Assembly (NCBI GenBank): GCA_900318915.1
Contig: ONMI01000015.1
Coordinates: 1-51,495 of the forward strand
Length of the DNA stretch: 51,495 nucleotides
DNA from: an uncultured Prevotellaceae bacterium
Lineage (GTDB): Bacteria > Bacteroidota > Bacteroidia > Bacteroidales > Bacteroidaceae
Direction: 5' to 3'
This document shows, piece after piece, positions 26,535-36,100 of the stretch. Each line of letters begins with the position of its first letter. Positions within the stretch are counted from its first letter, which is position 1. The position numbers were made by a program, and so were the translations under genes. The notes beneath the pieces were generated by a model. That model saw only the letters and a list, made by a program, of their open reading frames with translations. It did not search any database and had not been told where the DNA came from.

Positions 26535-27260
26535 TTATGGTTCCAGTGTAAAACCGAGAACCAGGTATGCTTTCTGTGAACAGGGATTGCCCGTCAACTG
26601 TCCGAAGATGGGTATGGAGAAGGAGTCGGTCACACGTATCTCCTTCGTCGCCCTAAGTGTCAGGTTAGTTACGGCAAACCCTGTCGTGCCGTATGTTGTG
26701 GTGGCGTATGGGACGACGCCGGCCGTGGCTGTCCAGTCTACTGTCGCGAGCCGGAACGGGACGCTGGCCTCGAAGTAACTGCTGAAGGCGCGCTTGCCGC
26801 TCTTGTTCAAGCCGTCGTTGCCGGCGAAGTTGGTGTACCACTGCAGGACGACGGGGATTGCAAATCCCTTCAAACTGCCGAAGTCGTAACCGATGTTGGC
26901 CTCGAACAGGTGGTTCGTGCCGTGGGCATCGTATTTGAAGTAGCGCGCGTCGGGATCTAGGCCCTCCGAGAACCAGTAGTCGGTAATGACGATATTGAAG
27001 CCACCGGTACTGTAGGCCAGCGTCAGGTCTAACTCCTTCACGTCGTCCTTGTTCGACAGGCCGTGCGAGCCCCATGCCGTCAGGCTCAATCCCTTGTAGT
27101 CCACGCCGAGTGTCGGCTGCACTGACACATCACCGCATTTCAGACCACGCCAGATGTATTCGTTCACGAAGTCGGCATTGATGGTCGTCTCCACCTTATC
27201 CTGTGCAAGGGCATTGCCAATAAGCAGCAGCCCCATTGCAAATAAAACAATCTTTTTCAT
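26535..27260 (-). CDS. Outer membrane beta-barrel protein of the nitrogen operon (TorF-like)
   Basis: A 241-residue protein; the ATG at 27260 (MKKIVLFAMGLLLIGNALAQ) gives a clean signal peptide and lies 13 bases after the amtB stop, whereas the longer frame would run into amtB. The mature part has alternating beta-strand sequence and a terminal aromatic-rich strand ending in FTLEP. The opening TINADFVNEYIWRGLKCGDVSVQP resembles the TorF/Gcw_chp putative outer-membrane family (SDYVFRGISQ...QPA). Its place between amtB and asnB suggests an outer-membrane channel or receptor for a nitrogen source; the ligand is unknown. Confidence 0.78.
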   Translation of the reverse strand: MKKIVLFAMGLLLIGNALAQDKVETTINADFVNEYIWRGLKCGDVSVQPTLGVDYKGLSLTAWGSHGLSNKDDVKELDLTLAYSTGGFNIVITDYWFSEGLDPDARYFKYDAHGTNHLFEANIGYDFGSLKGFAIPVVLQWYTNFAGNDGLNKSGKRAFSSYFEASVPFRLATVDWTATAGVVPYATTTYGTTGFAVTNLTLRATKEIRVTDSFSIPIFGQLTGNPCSQKAYLVLGFTLEP

Positions 27261-27273
27261 ACTTTTTTTACCT

Positions 27274-28527
27274 TTAGTTATAGCAACTCTCCCCATGCTC
27301 ATAGATGTCCAGTCCTTCGTCCTCTATGCGCTCGTCGACGCGCAGCCCGTGCAGGCGCTTGATGCCGTAGAACAGCACGACGCCGCAGGCCGCCGCCCAG
27401 AGGTCGATTACGAGGATGCCGAACATTTCGGCTCCGAAGAATCCCCAGCCGTGACCATAGAAGGCACCGTTCGAAGTGGAGAGCAGGCCCGTCATCAGTG
27501 TGCCGAGGATGCCGCAAACGCCATGTACGCTGGAAGCACCCACGGGGTCGTCGATGTGCAGCCGGTGGTCGATGAACTCGATAGCATAGACCAGCACTGT
27601 GCCGCAGACCAATCCGATGATGACGGCTCCGAAAGGGCTGACGAGGTCGCAGCCTGCCGTGATGCCCACCAGTCCGGCCAGCACGCCGTTGAGCGTCAGC
27701 GAGAGCGACGGTTTGCCATATTTAAAATAAGTCAGGAACATCGTGGCTGTACCGCCTGCCACGGCGGCTAGGTTCGTGGTCAGGAACACGTGACTGATGG
27801 CGATGCGGTTTACCTCACCGCTTGCCGCCAGCTGCGAGCCGGGGTTGAATCCGAACCAGCCGAGCCAAAGGATGAACACGCCCAGCGATGCCATCGCCAG
27901 GTTGTGGCCGGGGATGGCGCGACTCTTGCCGTCGGCCCCGTACTTGCCGCGACGCGGGCCGAGGGCGATGGCACCCACCAGGGCCAGCACGCCGCCCACG
28001 CTGTGTACGATGGCCGAGCCGGCGAAGTCGTGAAACACGTCGCCGAAGGTCGACATCATCAGTCCGTCAGCAGCATCGTTGCACAGCCAGCCGCCGCCCC
28101 ACGTCCAGTGGCCCTCCACGGGATAGATGATGAGCGAGATGACGGCTGAGTAGACCAAGTACATCGAGAACTTCGTCCTTTCGGCCATGGCACCGCTGAC
28201 GATGGTGGCCGAGGTGGCGCAGAACACGGTCTCGAAGATTAGAAAGCCCTCTACGGGCAGGTCGCCCTTATAGAACGAGAGGTCGCCCCAGTTGGGTGCT
28301 CCGATGAACCCTGTCCCCTCGCTGCCGAACATGAATCCGAAGCCGAGGAAGAAGAACAAGAGCGAGCCGAACATGAAGTCGACGAAGTTCTTCATCAGGA
28401 TGTTGGCCGTGTTCTTCGAGCGTGTAAAGCCCGCCTCGCACAGGGCGAAGCCCGGCTGCATCCAGAAAACAAGCATGGCTGCCAGCAGCATCCATACGGT
28501 ATCGAGTGATAATCCTATTGTATCCAT
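27274..28527 (-). CDS. amtB: Ammonium transporter AmtB
   Basis: A 417-residue trimeric ammonia channel of the inner membrane with about eleven hydrophobic segments. Family signature DFAGSAIVHSVGG (around residues 167-179) contains the first pore His, and HIDDPVGASSVHGVCGILG carries the second; WLGWFGFNPGS is also conserved. The C-terminal tail after YGIKRLHGLRV is the PII-binding region. It lies 35 bases after the PII gene, the universal glnK-amtB arrangement, and starts the part of the operon that also encodes the OMP and AsnB. Confidence 0.95.
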   Translation of the reverse strand: MDTIGLSLDTVWMLLAAMLVFWMQPGFALCEAGFTRSKNTANILMKNFVDFMFGSLLFFFLGFGFMFGSEGTGFIGAPNWGDLSFYKGDLPVEGFLIFETVFCATSATIVSGAMAERTKFSMYLVYSAVISLIIYPVEGHWTWGGGWLCNDAADGLMMSTFGDVFHDFAGSAIVHSVGGVLALVGAIALGPRRGKYGADGKSRAIPGHNLAMASLGVFILWLGWFGFNPGSQLAASGEVNRIAISHVFLTTNLAAVAGGTATMFLTYFKYGKPSLSLTLNGVLAGLVGITAGCDLVSPFGAVIIGLVCGTVLVYAIEFIDHRLHIDDPVGASSVHGVCGILGTLMTGLLSTSNGAFYGHGWGFFGAEMFGILVIDLWAAACGVVLFYGIKRLHGLRVDERIEDEGLDIYEHGESCYN

Positions 28528-28562
28528 AATCGTGTTTTTGTAGTTGATGTGTTATCCTTTAT

Positions 28563-28910
28563 TTATTTCTTGTCTCTGAGCACCGTGTCACCGTTCTCGC
28601 CGGTGCGGATGCTCCAGGTGTCGATTACGTCGCTAACGAAGATGCGGCCGTCGCCCACCTGTCCCGTGCGTGCCACCTTTAATATGACATCGACTGTGGG
28701 CTGCATGATTACGTCGCGGCAGACGATGGTGATGGCCACGCGTTCAATGACGTCGGTGGAATACTGAACGCCACGATAGATGCGCTCCTGACGGCTCTGG
28801 CCGATGCCATGCACGTCGTGGTACTCAAACCAGTCGATGTCCGAATGCAGCAATGCCTCCTTGACCTCTTCGAACTTGGTCTTGCGGATGATGGCTTCAA
28901 TCCTTTTCAT
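28563..28910 (-). CDS. glnK: Nitrogen regulatory protein P-II (GlnK type)
   Basis: A 115-residue PII trimer subunit that binds ATP/ADP/2-oxoglutarate and blocks AmtB when nitrogen is plentiful. It begins MKRIEAIIRKTKFEEVKEAL; the T-loop is QSRQERIYRGVQY with Tyr50 at the position of the uridylylated Tyr51 of enterobacterial PII; the C-loop reads ARTGQVGDGRIFV. The T-loop lacks the RQKGHTE residues usual in proteobacterial proteins and seems one residue shorter, so uridylylation is uncertain. The promoter box is at 28969-28976. Confidence 0.95.
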   Translation of the reverse strand: MKRIEAIIRKTKFEEVKEALLHSDIDWFEYHDVHGIGQSRQERIYRGVQYSTDVIERVAITIVCRDVIMQPTVDVILKVARTGQVGDGRIFVSDVIDTWSIRTGENGDTVLRDKK

Positions 28911-29235
28911 ACTTTTTACCTTATTAAATTTAATGATTACTTACTGTTATCTTGAAAGCTTTCGGCGGCAAAGGTAAGGCTAAAAACAGAGAAATACAGT
29001 AAGAAATGTTGACTTTTCAACAAAAAAATCCTGCAAAATAGCAAAGTGTAAGCAAAAGCAAACTGACGGGTTTCAAAACAATGTCATTTTGAAATAAATT
29101 TGGCTAATTCTTAAACAAAATGTCACATATACAACAATAGAATAATTGTTTTGTTATAAAATCGATTATTTTGCTAACTTTTTGAATACTATACACCCCG
29201 AAATCTGGACAAAAGAAGATTAAACTAAGGATACT
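28911..29235. other. AT-rich divergent control region, glnK side and gltB stump side
   Basis: This 325-base gap holds the upstream regions of glnK (minus) and the gltB remnant (plus). It is strongly AT-rich with repeated TTTTG/CAAAA tracts. A TACCTTTG -7 box for glnK is at 28969-28976. Near 29170-29185 the TTATTTTG and CTAACTTTTTG stretches may serve the plus strand. No gene is seen. Its length suggests regulator binding in response to nitrogen, but no specific operator could be recognised. Confidence 0.5.
28969..28976 (-). promoter_or_regulatory. -7 box of the glnK-amtB-asnB operon
   Basis: TACCTTTG on the minus strand matches TAnnTTTG and lies 58 bases upstream of the glnK ATG. No clear TTTG at the -33 position. 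Confidence 0.55.
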
Positions 29236-29334
29236 ATGACAAAAAGCAAACTAAACGGACAATATCAGCCAGAGTATGAGCACGATGTCAAAAAAGAGGA
29301 TGTGCCGTTGCGGGCACATCCTCTTTTTCGATGA
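29236..29334 (+). pseudogene. gltB: 5' stump of glutamate synthase large subunit (gltB), fused to hairpin repeat
   Basis: A 32-codon frame begins MTKSKLNGQYQPEYEHD. GltB proteins start with a short leader and then (L/Q)Y.PE(Y/F)EHDACGVG, where the Cys is the exposed glutaminase nucleophile; here the match stops right before that Cys. The remaining codons (VKKEDVPLRAHPLFR) are a read-through of the hairpin repeat at 29281-29346 and end in TGA at 29332-29334. The rest of gltB (about 1,500 codons) is gone. Divergent placement next to glnK-amtB-asnB supports the identification, since GOGAT belongs to the same ammonia-assimilation pathway. The match is only 17 residues, so certainty is moderate. 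Confidence 0.6.
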
Positions 29335-29346
29335 TAGCTATATATA
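29281..29346. repeat. Hairpin repeat, copy 2 (terminator-like, perfect stem)
   Basis: The core is a perfect 16-bp stem: A5-GAGGATGTGCC (29291-29306) with GGCACATCCTC-T5 (29313-29328), loop GTTGCG. The flanks CACGAT on the left and CGATGATAGCTATA...ACCT on the right match copy 1 at 24627-24690. Both copies have the same orientation and bracket the nitrogen operon. It can act as a terminator for the minus-strand gene ending at 29378 as well as for the gltB side. Confidence 0.75.
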
Positions 29347-29377
29347 CCTATCTATTTTGAGAAGAGCAGAAGGCGGC

Positions 29378-30004
29378 TCAGAAGCTGAATTTACGTCCGT
29401 TCCACTTCAAGGTCTTCTGCTTTTTTCCACCATCCCTCCATTCGGCGTAGATAATGTCCTTTCCTGTACGTGGAAGAGAATAGGATACCCATGCGCCATC
29501 CTCCGTGCTATACTTCTCTTCGAAGCCCGGTGCCTCGCAGCTGGTCATCTTCTTTGTGACACTGTCGTAGCGGTAAAATAAGAGGCCGTCGAACTGTCCT
29601 GAAGAGTACTTACCATTTTGGAAGCACGTCACATTATAGGCAAAGAGCTTGTGTCTCTTGTCGGTCTCGTTCCAATAGCACATCTCTATACGCACCAGAC
29701 TTTCATCCCCCTCGTACTCATCCCGAAACTCAATGGCGGCATAGCCGTTTTTCTCGTCGATGGTGAGCGAAATGCCCTCCGGCTGCGGAAGGCCCTTGCG
29801 ATGACGTGTCCATGCCGCCTTGGCACCGCTTCTGGCCTCATCGAGCACATCTTCGTCTTCATCGTAGACATAGTCGAAGAGGAAGGCCGATGCGAAATCG
29901 CTGATGGTAGGCCTTGCGCCTTTATAGTTCACCCGGATGGATTCCTGCGCCGACACTGCCATTGCGAGGCAGGTTAAAATGATTGCAAATGATAATCGTT
30001 TCAT
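29378..30004 (-). CDS. Secreted protein of unknown function
   Basis: A 208-residue exported protein with signal peptide MKRLSFAIILTCLAMAVSAQ. The mature part is rich in acidic and aromatic residues with a beta-strand look (YAAIEFRDEYEGDESLVRIEMCYWNE) and ends in KTLKWNGRKFSF. I recognise no family. It has no lipobox or transmembrane segment, so it is periplasmic or secreted. It stands alone; the hairpin repeat copy 2 lies 32 bases after its stop and probably terminates it. Confidence 0.75.
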   Translation of the reverse strand: MKRLSFAIILTCLAMAVSAQESIRVNYKGARPTISDFASAFLFDYVYDEDEDVLDEARSGAKAAWTRHRKGLPQPEGISLTIDEKNGYAAIEFRDEYEGDESLVRIEMCYWNETDKRHKLFAYNVTCFQNGKYSSGQFDGLLFYRYDSVTKKMTSCEAPGFEEKYSTEDGAWVSYSLPRTGKDIIYAEWRDGGKKQKTLKWNGRKFSF

Positions 30005-30076
30005 ACTGGTAGGTTTTTAGTGATGCACAAAGATATAAAAAAGAGAAACGACTACAACAAAAAAAGCCATAAAATC

Positions 30077-30113
30077 AAAAAAAGTTGCTGACAGCGACAG
30101 TGCTGCCAGCAAC
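30077..30113 (-). terminator. Terminator of the alcohol dehydrogenase gene
   Basis: GTTGCTG and CAG-type arms (30084-30113) form a stem with two internal mismatches; on the minus strand a run of seven T follows. It lies about 31 bases after the stop of the dehydrogenase gene. Confidence 0.75.
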
Positions 30114-30143
30114 CCACAGTGTATTATGCTTGGAACGGTAAGC

Positions 30144-31316
30144 TTACAAGCTCTCCTTCAGAATTTGGGCCACATCCTCTTTCGATAGGTTCAGGTATCC
30201 GGCGGGATAGACCACGGTGGTCTCCGTGATGCCCTCTATCATTTCGGGAGTAGCTCCCAGCTCGGTGATGGTGAGGGGGAGTCCGATTTCCTGCATCCAG
30301 TCTTTCAGCGCCTGCAAGCCACGTTCTGCCACCTGCTCATCGGTGAGGCCCTCGGCTGAGATATTCCACACGTTCTTGGCGAAGCGCACGAATTTGGGCA
30401 GTCCCTCCTCCATGGCACGGCGGTAATAAGCCATCGATACGGAAGCCAAGGCATAACCATGAGGCGCATGTGTCCAGGCGCCCACGCTGTGTCCAATCAT
30501 GTGCACCATCCAATCTTCCTTCTTTCCCAGTCCGATTAGCGTGTTCAACGCCCATGTAGCCGTCCACATGATGTTGGAGCGTGCCTCATAGTCCTGCGGA
30601 TTCTTCACAGCGATACGGCTGCTGTGCACAACAGAGCGCATGAGGCCTTCGGCGAGATAGTCGCTGGTGTTGTCATCGAAGTCGGAGAAATACTGCTCCA
30701 TGATATGGTTCATGATATCGTAGATGCCCGCCTTCATCTGGTTCTCGGGCACGGTCATTGTGAACTTCGGGTTCAGGATAGAGAACTTCGGCATCAGTCG
30801 GCTGTCGAAGACATGGCCCACCTTGAATGTATGCTCAGCATCGGTGATAACGGTGCCGGCATTCATCTCCGAGCCCGTTCCCGCCATGGTTAGGATACAG
30901 GCTACCGGCAGTAGGCGCTGATTTTGCGCCGGATTCTGCTGCTTGAGCCAGAACTGGTCCCAATAGTCGCCCTCGTAGAACACCGATGCCGCCACTGCCT
31001 TGGAGTAGTCGCACACACTGCCGCCTCCGAGTGCCAGAATGAGGTCGACCTCGTTGTCGCGTGCTATCTGCACGCCCTCACGCAGTTTTTCGAGAGTGGG
31101 GTTGGACATCACACCCGGGTTTTCCACAATGGTCTTTCCAGCTTCACGCAGAATGGCCACTACTTGGTCGTAGATACCATTGCGCTTCACGCTGCCGCTG
31201 CCATAATTGAGCATCACCTTCGGTCCATAGTTCTTCAGTTCGTCCTTAAGGAAGTTTAATGACTCATCACCAAAATAGAGTTTGGTGGGATTGTAATAAG
31301 AGAAATTTCCTAACAT
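30144..31316 (-). CDS. Iron-containing alcohol dehydrogenase (YqhD/butanol dehydrogenase type)
   Basis: A 390-residue NAD(P)H-dependent dehydrogenase of the group III family. It starts MLGNFSYYNPTKLYFGDES at 31316; the longer open frame to 31388 is rejected because a -7 box at 31366-31373 places the transcript start inside it. The dinucleotide-binding motif is LALGGGSVCDYSKAVA; metal-site residues include the NHIMEQY segment and the His of HMIGHSVGAWTHAPHG. It probably reduces aldehydes in fermentation or detoxification. It stands alone, followed by a terminator. Confidence 0.88.
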   Translation of the reverse strand: MLGNFSYYNPTKLYFGDESLNFLKDELKNYGPKVMLNYGSGSVKRNGIYDQVVAILREAGKTIVENPGVMSNPTLEKLREGVQIARDNEVDLILALGGGSVCDYSKAVAASVFYEGDYWDQFWLKQQNPAQNQRLLPVACILTMAGTGSEMNAGTVITDAEHTFKVGHVFDSRLMPKFSILNPKFTMTVPENQMKAGIYDIMNHIMEQYFSDFDDNTSDYLAEGLMRSVVHSSRIAVKNPQDYEARSNIMWTATWALNTLIGLGKKEDWMVHMIGHSVGAWTHAPHGYALASVSMAYYRRAMEEGLPKFVRFAKNVWNISAEGLTDEQVAERGLQALKDWMQEIGLPLTITELGATPEMIEGITETTVVYPAGYLNLSKEDVAQILKESL

Positions 31317-31365
31317 AAAAAATACTGCTTTTAAGTGAAGTCGATGACTAAAAAATATGTGGGTG

Positions 31366-31373
31366 CAAAGATA
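31366..31373 (-). promoter_or_regulatory. -7 box of the alcohol dehydrogenase gene
   Basis: TATCTTTG on the minus strand, 49 bases upstream of the chosen ATG at 31316. It decides against the upstream in-frame start. Confidence 0.55.
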
Positions 31374-31643
31374 AGCCATTTTTCTCATAACCGACTAACA
31401 CAAACCGCATCAAAATTTTCACTATTTACCTGAGGAGTGGCCTTTTTTTGCTTGTTGAGCCAAGTGCACACACGGCCTGAGTTGTTTTTACCCACTGATT
31501 GGAAAGAATTATTTTCTCAAACAGCCACAAGAACAAATTTTTAATTAAATTTGCACAGTGTAAGCCCCCTTGTGAAGGAAAATGAGCATCGCCAACCAAG
31601 GAAATGTCGACTGACTTTTACAATACTATTACACAAAAATCAT

Positions 31644-31651
31644 TATATTTG
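31644..31651 (+). promoter_or_regulatory. -7 box of the sugar-porter gene
   Basis: TATATTTG matches TAnnTTTG, 39 bases upstream of the ATG. A weaker TTTTA lies at the -33 distance. Confidence 0.5.
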
Positions 31652-31690
31652 CAGTAGCAAAACCATGAAAAAACAAAAAACCACGGAAAA

Positions 31691-33082
31691 ATGAAAGGAT
31701 TCAACAAAGGTTTCATCTATTTTATCTGTATCGTCTCAGCGATGGGCGGTCTGCTCTTCGGCTACGACTGGGTTGTGATAGGCGGTGCAAAGCCCTTCTA
31801 CGAACTCTATTTCGGCATAGCCGACTCGGCAACAGACCAAGGTTTAGCGATGAGCATAGCCCTGATAGGCTGTATGATAGGAGCCTGCACCTGCGGCTGG
31901 TTGGCCGACAAGATAGGCCGTAAGAACCTGCTCATCGTATCGGCCGTCATTTTCCTGGTTTCCTCCATCCTTACCGGTGCCTTCTCCACCTTTGGAGCCT
32001 TTCTCGTGGCCCGTTTCTTCGGAGGCATCGGCATCGGCATCGCGTCCGGACTCTCGCCCATGTACATCGCCGAGGTGTCCCCCTCTGCCATCCGCGGCAA
32101 GTTGGTCTCCCTCAACCAGATGACCATTGTGATAGGCATATTGGCCGCCCAGGTGGTCAACTGGCAGATAGCCGCCCCCATCCCAGCAGATTATACACCC
32201 GCAGACATTGCCGCCTCATGGAACGGCCAGATGGCATGGCGATGGATGTTCTGGGCCGCCGCTTTCCCCGCCACCGTGTTTCTGATTCTTTCATTTTTCA
32301 TTCCGGAGAGTCCCCGTTGGCAAGCCATGAAAGGCCTTGATGCTGCCGCACGCCGCACGCTCGAGAAGATAGGCGGAGCGGAATACGCCACCGACGAGTT
32401 GCGCCAGATATCGGAGACAAGAGCCTCGGATGCCCGTCAAGGCGGCCTCAGGGTTCTTTTCTCGAAGCCCTACCAGAAAGTGTTACTACTGGGTGTGGTG
32501 ATAGCTGTTTTCCAACAATGGTGCGGTACCAATGTGATATTCAACTATGCCCAGGAGATATTCCAGTCGGCCGGCTACTCAATCGGTGACGTGCTGTTCA
32601 ACATTGTTGTGACAGGTATAGCCAACGTAGTATTTACTATAGTAGCCATTTTCACCGTCGACCGTTTGGGTCGCCGCAGGCTCATGCTGCTTGGCGCAGG
32701 CGGTCTGTGCCTTATCTACCTGACGCTGGGTACCTGCTACTATCTACAGGTGAGCGGTCTGTTCATGGTGGTGCTGGTGGTAGCCGCCATCGGCTGCTAT
32801 GCCATGACGCTGGGTCCTTGCACCTGGGTGCTCATCAGCGAGTTGTTTCCCAACCGTGTGCGCGCCATAGCCGTTGCCACCTGCACCTTTGCCCTTTGGG
32901 TAGGCTCCTCTACCCTCACCTACACTTTCCCTCTGCTCAACAAGGCACTGGGCAGCTACGGCACCTTCTGGATTTACTCCCTGGTGTGCGGACTGGGCTT
33001 TCTGTTCTTCCTAAGCCGCCTGCCGGAAACGAAAGGCAAATCGCTGGAACAGCTTGAGCAAGAACTGACCGACAAACAATGA
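31691..33082 (+). CDS. MFS sugar porter (XylE/GLUT type)
   Basis: A 463-residue inner-membrane symporter with twelve hydrophobic segments. Sugar-porter signatures are present: GGLLFGYDWVVIGG in helix 1, ADKIGRKN between helices 2 and 3, PESPRWQ before the central loop, VDRLGRRR in the second half and PETKGKSLE at the end. It imports a monosaccharide with protons; xylose, glucose or a related sugar is possible. It is followed 28 bases later by the DUF5107-TPR gene, probably cotranscribed, which suggests that both act on the same sugar or oligosaccharide. Confidence 0.9.
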   Translation: MKGFNKGFIYFICIVSAMGGLLFGYDWVVIGGAKPFYELYFGIADSATDQGLAMSIALIGCMIGACTCGWLADKIGRKNLLIVSAVIFLVSSILTGAFSTFGAFLVARFFGGIGIGIASGLSPMYIAEVSPSAIRGKLVSLNQMTIVIGILAAQVVNWQIAAPIPADYTPADIAASWNGQMAWRWMFWAAAFPATVFLILSFFIPESPRWQAMKGLDAAARRTLEKIGGAEYATDELRQISETRASDARQGGLRVLFSKPYQKVLLLGVVIAVFQQWCGTNVIFNYAQEIFQSAGYSIGDVLFNIVVTGIANVVFTIVAIFTVDRLGRRRLMLLGAGGLCLIYLTLGTCYYLQVSGLFMVVLVVAAIGCYAMTLGPCTWVLISELFPNRVRAIAVATCTFALWVGSSTLTYTFPLLNKALGSYGTFWIYSLVCGLGFLFFLSRLPETKGKSLEQLEQELTDKQ

Positions 33083-33110
33083 ACAAGAAAAACAAATAAG
33101 CAATACAGCA

Positions 33111-36100
33111 ATGGTAAAGGCATGGAGAGAACAGGTAACGATACCCACCTATGAGGTGGGCAAGCCTGAAAAGAACCCGATGTTTCTGGAGAAGAGAGTA
33201 TACCAAGGTTCAAGCGGTGTGGTCTATCCATATCCCGTGATTGAGCATATAAGCGACCAGAAGACCAACCGTGACTATCAAGCCATCTGGCTCGAGAATG
33301 AATACATCAAGGTGATGATACTGCCCGAACTGGGCGGACGTGTGCAAATGGCCTTCGACAAGCTGAAAAAGCGCCACTTTGTGTACTACAACCATGTCAT
33401 CAAGCCCGCCCTTGTAGGACTGGCCGGCCCATGGATAAGCGGCGGTATCGAGTTCAATTGGCCCCAGCACCACCGTCCGTCGACCTTCCAGCCCGTGGAC
33501 ACCGCTATTGAGGAAAATGCCGATGGAAGCGTGACCGTCTGGGTGAGCGAGATGGAGAAGATGTTCCACCAGAAAGGCATGGCCGGCTTCACCCTGCGCC
33601 CCGGCTGCGCCTATCTTGAGATACAAGGCGTGCTCTACAACCGCACCGATGTGCCCCAGACCTTCTTGTGGTGGGCCAACCCCGCCGTGGAGGTGAACGA
33701 CTACTACCAGAGCGTGTTTCCACCCGACATCAACGCCGTCTTCGACCACGGCAAACGGGCTGTTTCCTCCTTCCCCATCGCCACCGGCACCTACTACAAG
33801 ATGGACTACTCGGCCGGTGTAGACATTTCCAACTACAAGAACATCAAGGTGCCCACCTCGTACATGGGTGTCAATTCAAGATACAACTTCGAGGGCGGCT
33901 ATGAGAACGACAGCCACGCCGGCATGCTCCATGTAGCCTCGCACCACTACTCACCTGGCAAGAAGCAATGGACCTGGGGCAACGGCGACTTCGGCCGAGC
34001 CTGGGACCGCAACCTGACCGACGACCCCACCCCTGAAGAAGTCAGCCGCTGGCAACTGGACCGTCAAGGCTTCCGTCCCTACATCGAGCTGATGGCCGGT
34101 GTGTATACCGAGAACCAGCCCGACTTCAGTTGGCTCATGCCCTATGAGGAGAAGCGGTTCACCCAATACTTCATGCCCTACCGTGAGGTAGGCGTTGTGA
34201 AAGAAGCCTCGAAAGACCTGATCATGAACATTGAGGCGGCCAACAACGGTGAGGTAACCTTAAAGATATTCGCCACCTCGAATCAAGCGGTTCGTGTGAT
34301 GCTGCGGAGCGACGAGGGAGCCCTCTACTTCGACAAGCAAGTGACAATCACTCCCGAGACCCTTCTCACCGAAACCATCGATGTGAAAGGCTGTCCATTC
34401 AATCATCTTACGCTCGATATTCAGAAAAGCTTCACCTACGGCACCCGCAGTGTACTGCAGTGGCACGCCGAACCCGACGACATCCGTCCCATTCCCGATA
34501 GCGCCGAGGCCGCACTGCCGCCCGAGCAGGTGAAAACCAACGAGCAGCTCTATCTGACCGGTCTACACCTGGAGCAGTACCGCCATGCCACCTGGCAAGC
34601 CACCGACTACTATGAGGAAGCCCTGCGCCGCGACCCCGACGACATACGCTGCCTCAACGCCATGGGACTGTGGTACATCCGCAAGGGCCGGTTCGCACGA
34701 GCCGAGGGTTACCTGCGCAAGGCCGTGAAACTATCGCTGAAGCGCAATCCCAACCCCTACGACGGTGAGCCCATCTTCAACCTGGGCCTTGCCCTAAAAT
34801 ACCAAGGAAAGGCCGACGAGGCCTACGAGCGATTCTGGAAAGCCACCTGGAACAAAGCCTGGGCCGATGCCGGCTACTTCGAAGCCGCCAAGATATCAGC
34901 TTCGCATGGCCGCTACGAGGACTCACTCGACGAAACCAACCGTAGTCTGGCCAACAACTGGCACAATCACAAGGCCCGTGCTCTGAAAACCACCCTGCTG
35001 CGCAAGATGGGCAACACGGAAGAGGCACTGCGGCTCATCGACGAATCGCTGAAGATAGATCTTTTCAACTATGGCTGCCGCTACGAGAAATACCTCATTG
35101 AGGCCGACGACAAAGTGCTGGCCGAGATGAAGGAGATGCTCCGCAAGAGCGACCAGAACTATGACGAGCTGGCACTCGACTACCAGGCGGCCGGTTTCAA
35201 TAAAGAAGCCGAGGACATCTGGCAGATTGCCATCAGCGAAGGAGCCACCAGTCCGATGACCTATTACTATATGGGCCGTTACAACGAAGCCATGGTCACA
35301 GACATAGCTTATTGTTTCCCCAACCGTCCAGAGGCTGTTGCCGCTCTTGAAGCAGCCAAACAAAGCAACCCGAAAGATGCCCATGCCCCCTACCTGCTGG
35401 GATGCCTCTACTACGCCGCCCGCCAATATGACCTGGCCATGGACAACTGGCGGCTTTCCGCCGAACTCGACCCGACCTATCCCACCGTGTGGCGCAACCT
35501 GGCCCTCGGCACCTTCAACAAACTCGGCGAGGAAGAGAAAGCCCTTGAGATGATGGAGCGCGCCTTCCATCTCGACAAGAACGACGAGCGTAATCTCATG
35601 GAGCTCGACCAGCTCTACAAACACCTGCACCGCCCACATGCCGAGCGTCTGGACTTCCTGCAGCGATACCCCCAACTCATAGAGCGCCGCGACGACCTTG
35701 TGCTGGAGGAAATCACCCTGCTCAACCAAGTGGGGCGTCATGAAGAGGCCATGAGAAAACTCGATGCCCATACCTTCCACCCCTGGGAGGGCGGCGAAGG
35801 CAAGGTGCCCGCACAATACCAGACAGCCCGAGTGGAGTTGGCAAAGAAAGCCATTGCCGGCAAGGAATACGACCACGCCATCGACCTGCTCAAAGAATGT
35901 CTGCAATATCCTCACCATCTGGGCGAAGGCAAGCTCTACGGCGCCCAAGAAAACGATTTCTACTACTTGCTGGGTATCGCTTACGAGGCCATGGGGAAAA
36001 AAGGCCATGCCCACGAGTGCTGGGAGAAGGCCACCTTTGGCCCTCAGGAACCCGCCGCTGCCCTATACTACAACGACGCCAAGCCCGAAAAGATATTCTA

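Larger units (their letters stand above)
31317..31690. other. Divergent promoter region of the dehydrogenase and sugar-porter genes
   Basis: A 374-base gap without a gene. A minus-strand TATCTTTG (31366-31373) serves the dehydrogenase. Two plus-strand boxes, TAAATTTG (31546-31553) and TATATTTG (31644-31651), precede the sugar porter; the second is 39 bases from its ATG. No operator was recognised. Confidence 0.55.

Noticed and set aside
31317-31388. N-terminal extension of the alcohol dehydrogenase
   Set aside because: A TATCTTTG promoter box lies within it and the family starts at MLGNFSYYNP.
34923-36014. Minus-strand open frame of 363 codons within the DUF5107-TPR gene
   Set aside because: Antisense to regular TPR repeats; no recognisable domain or ribosome site.
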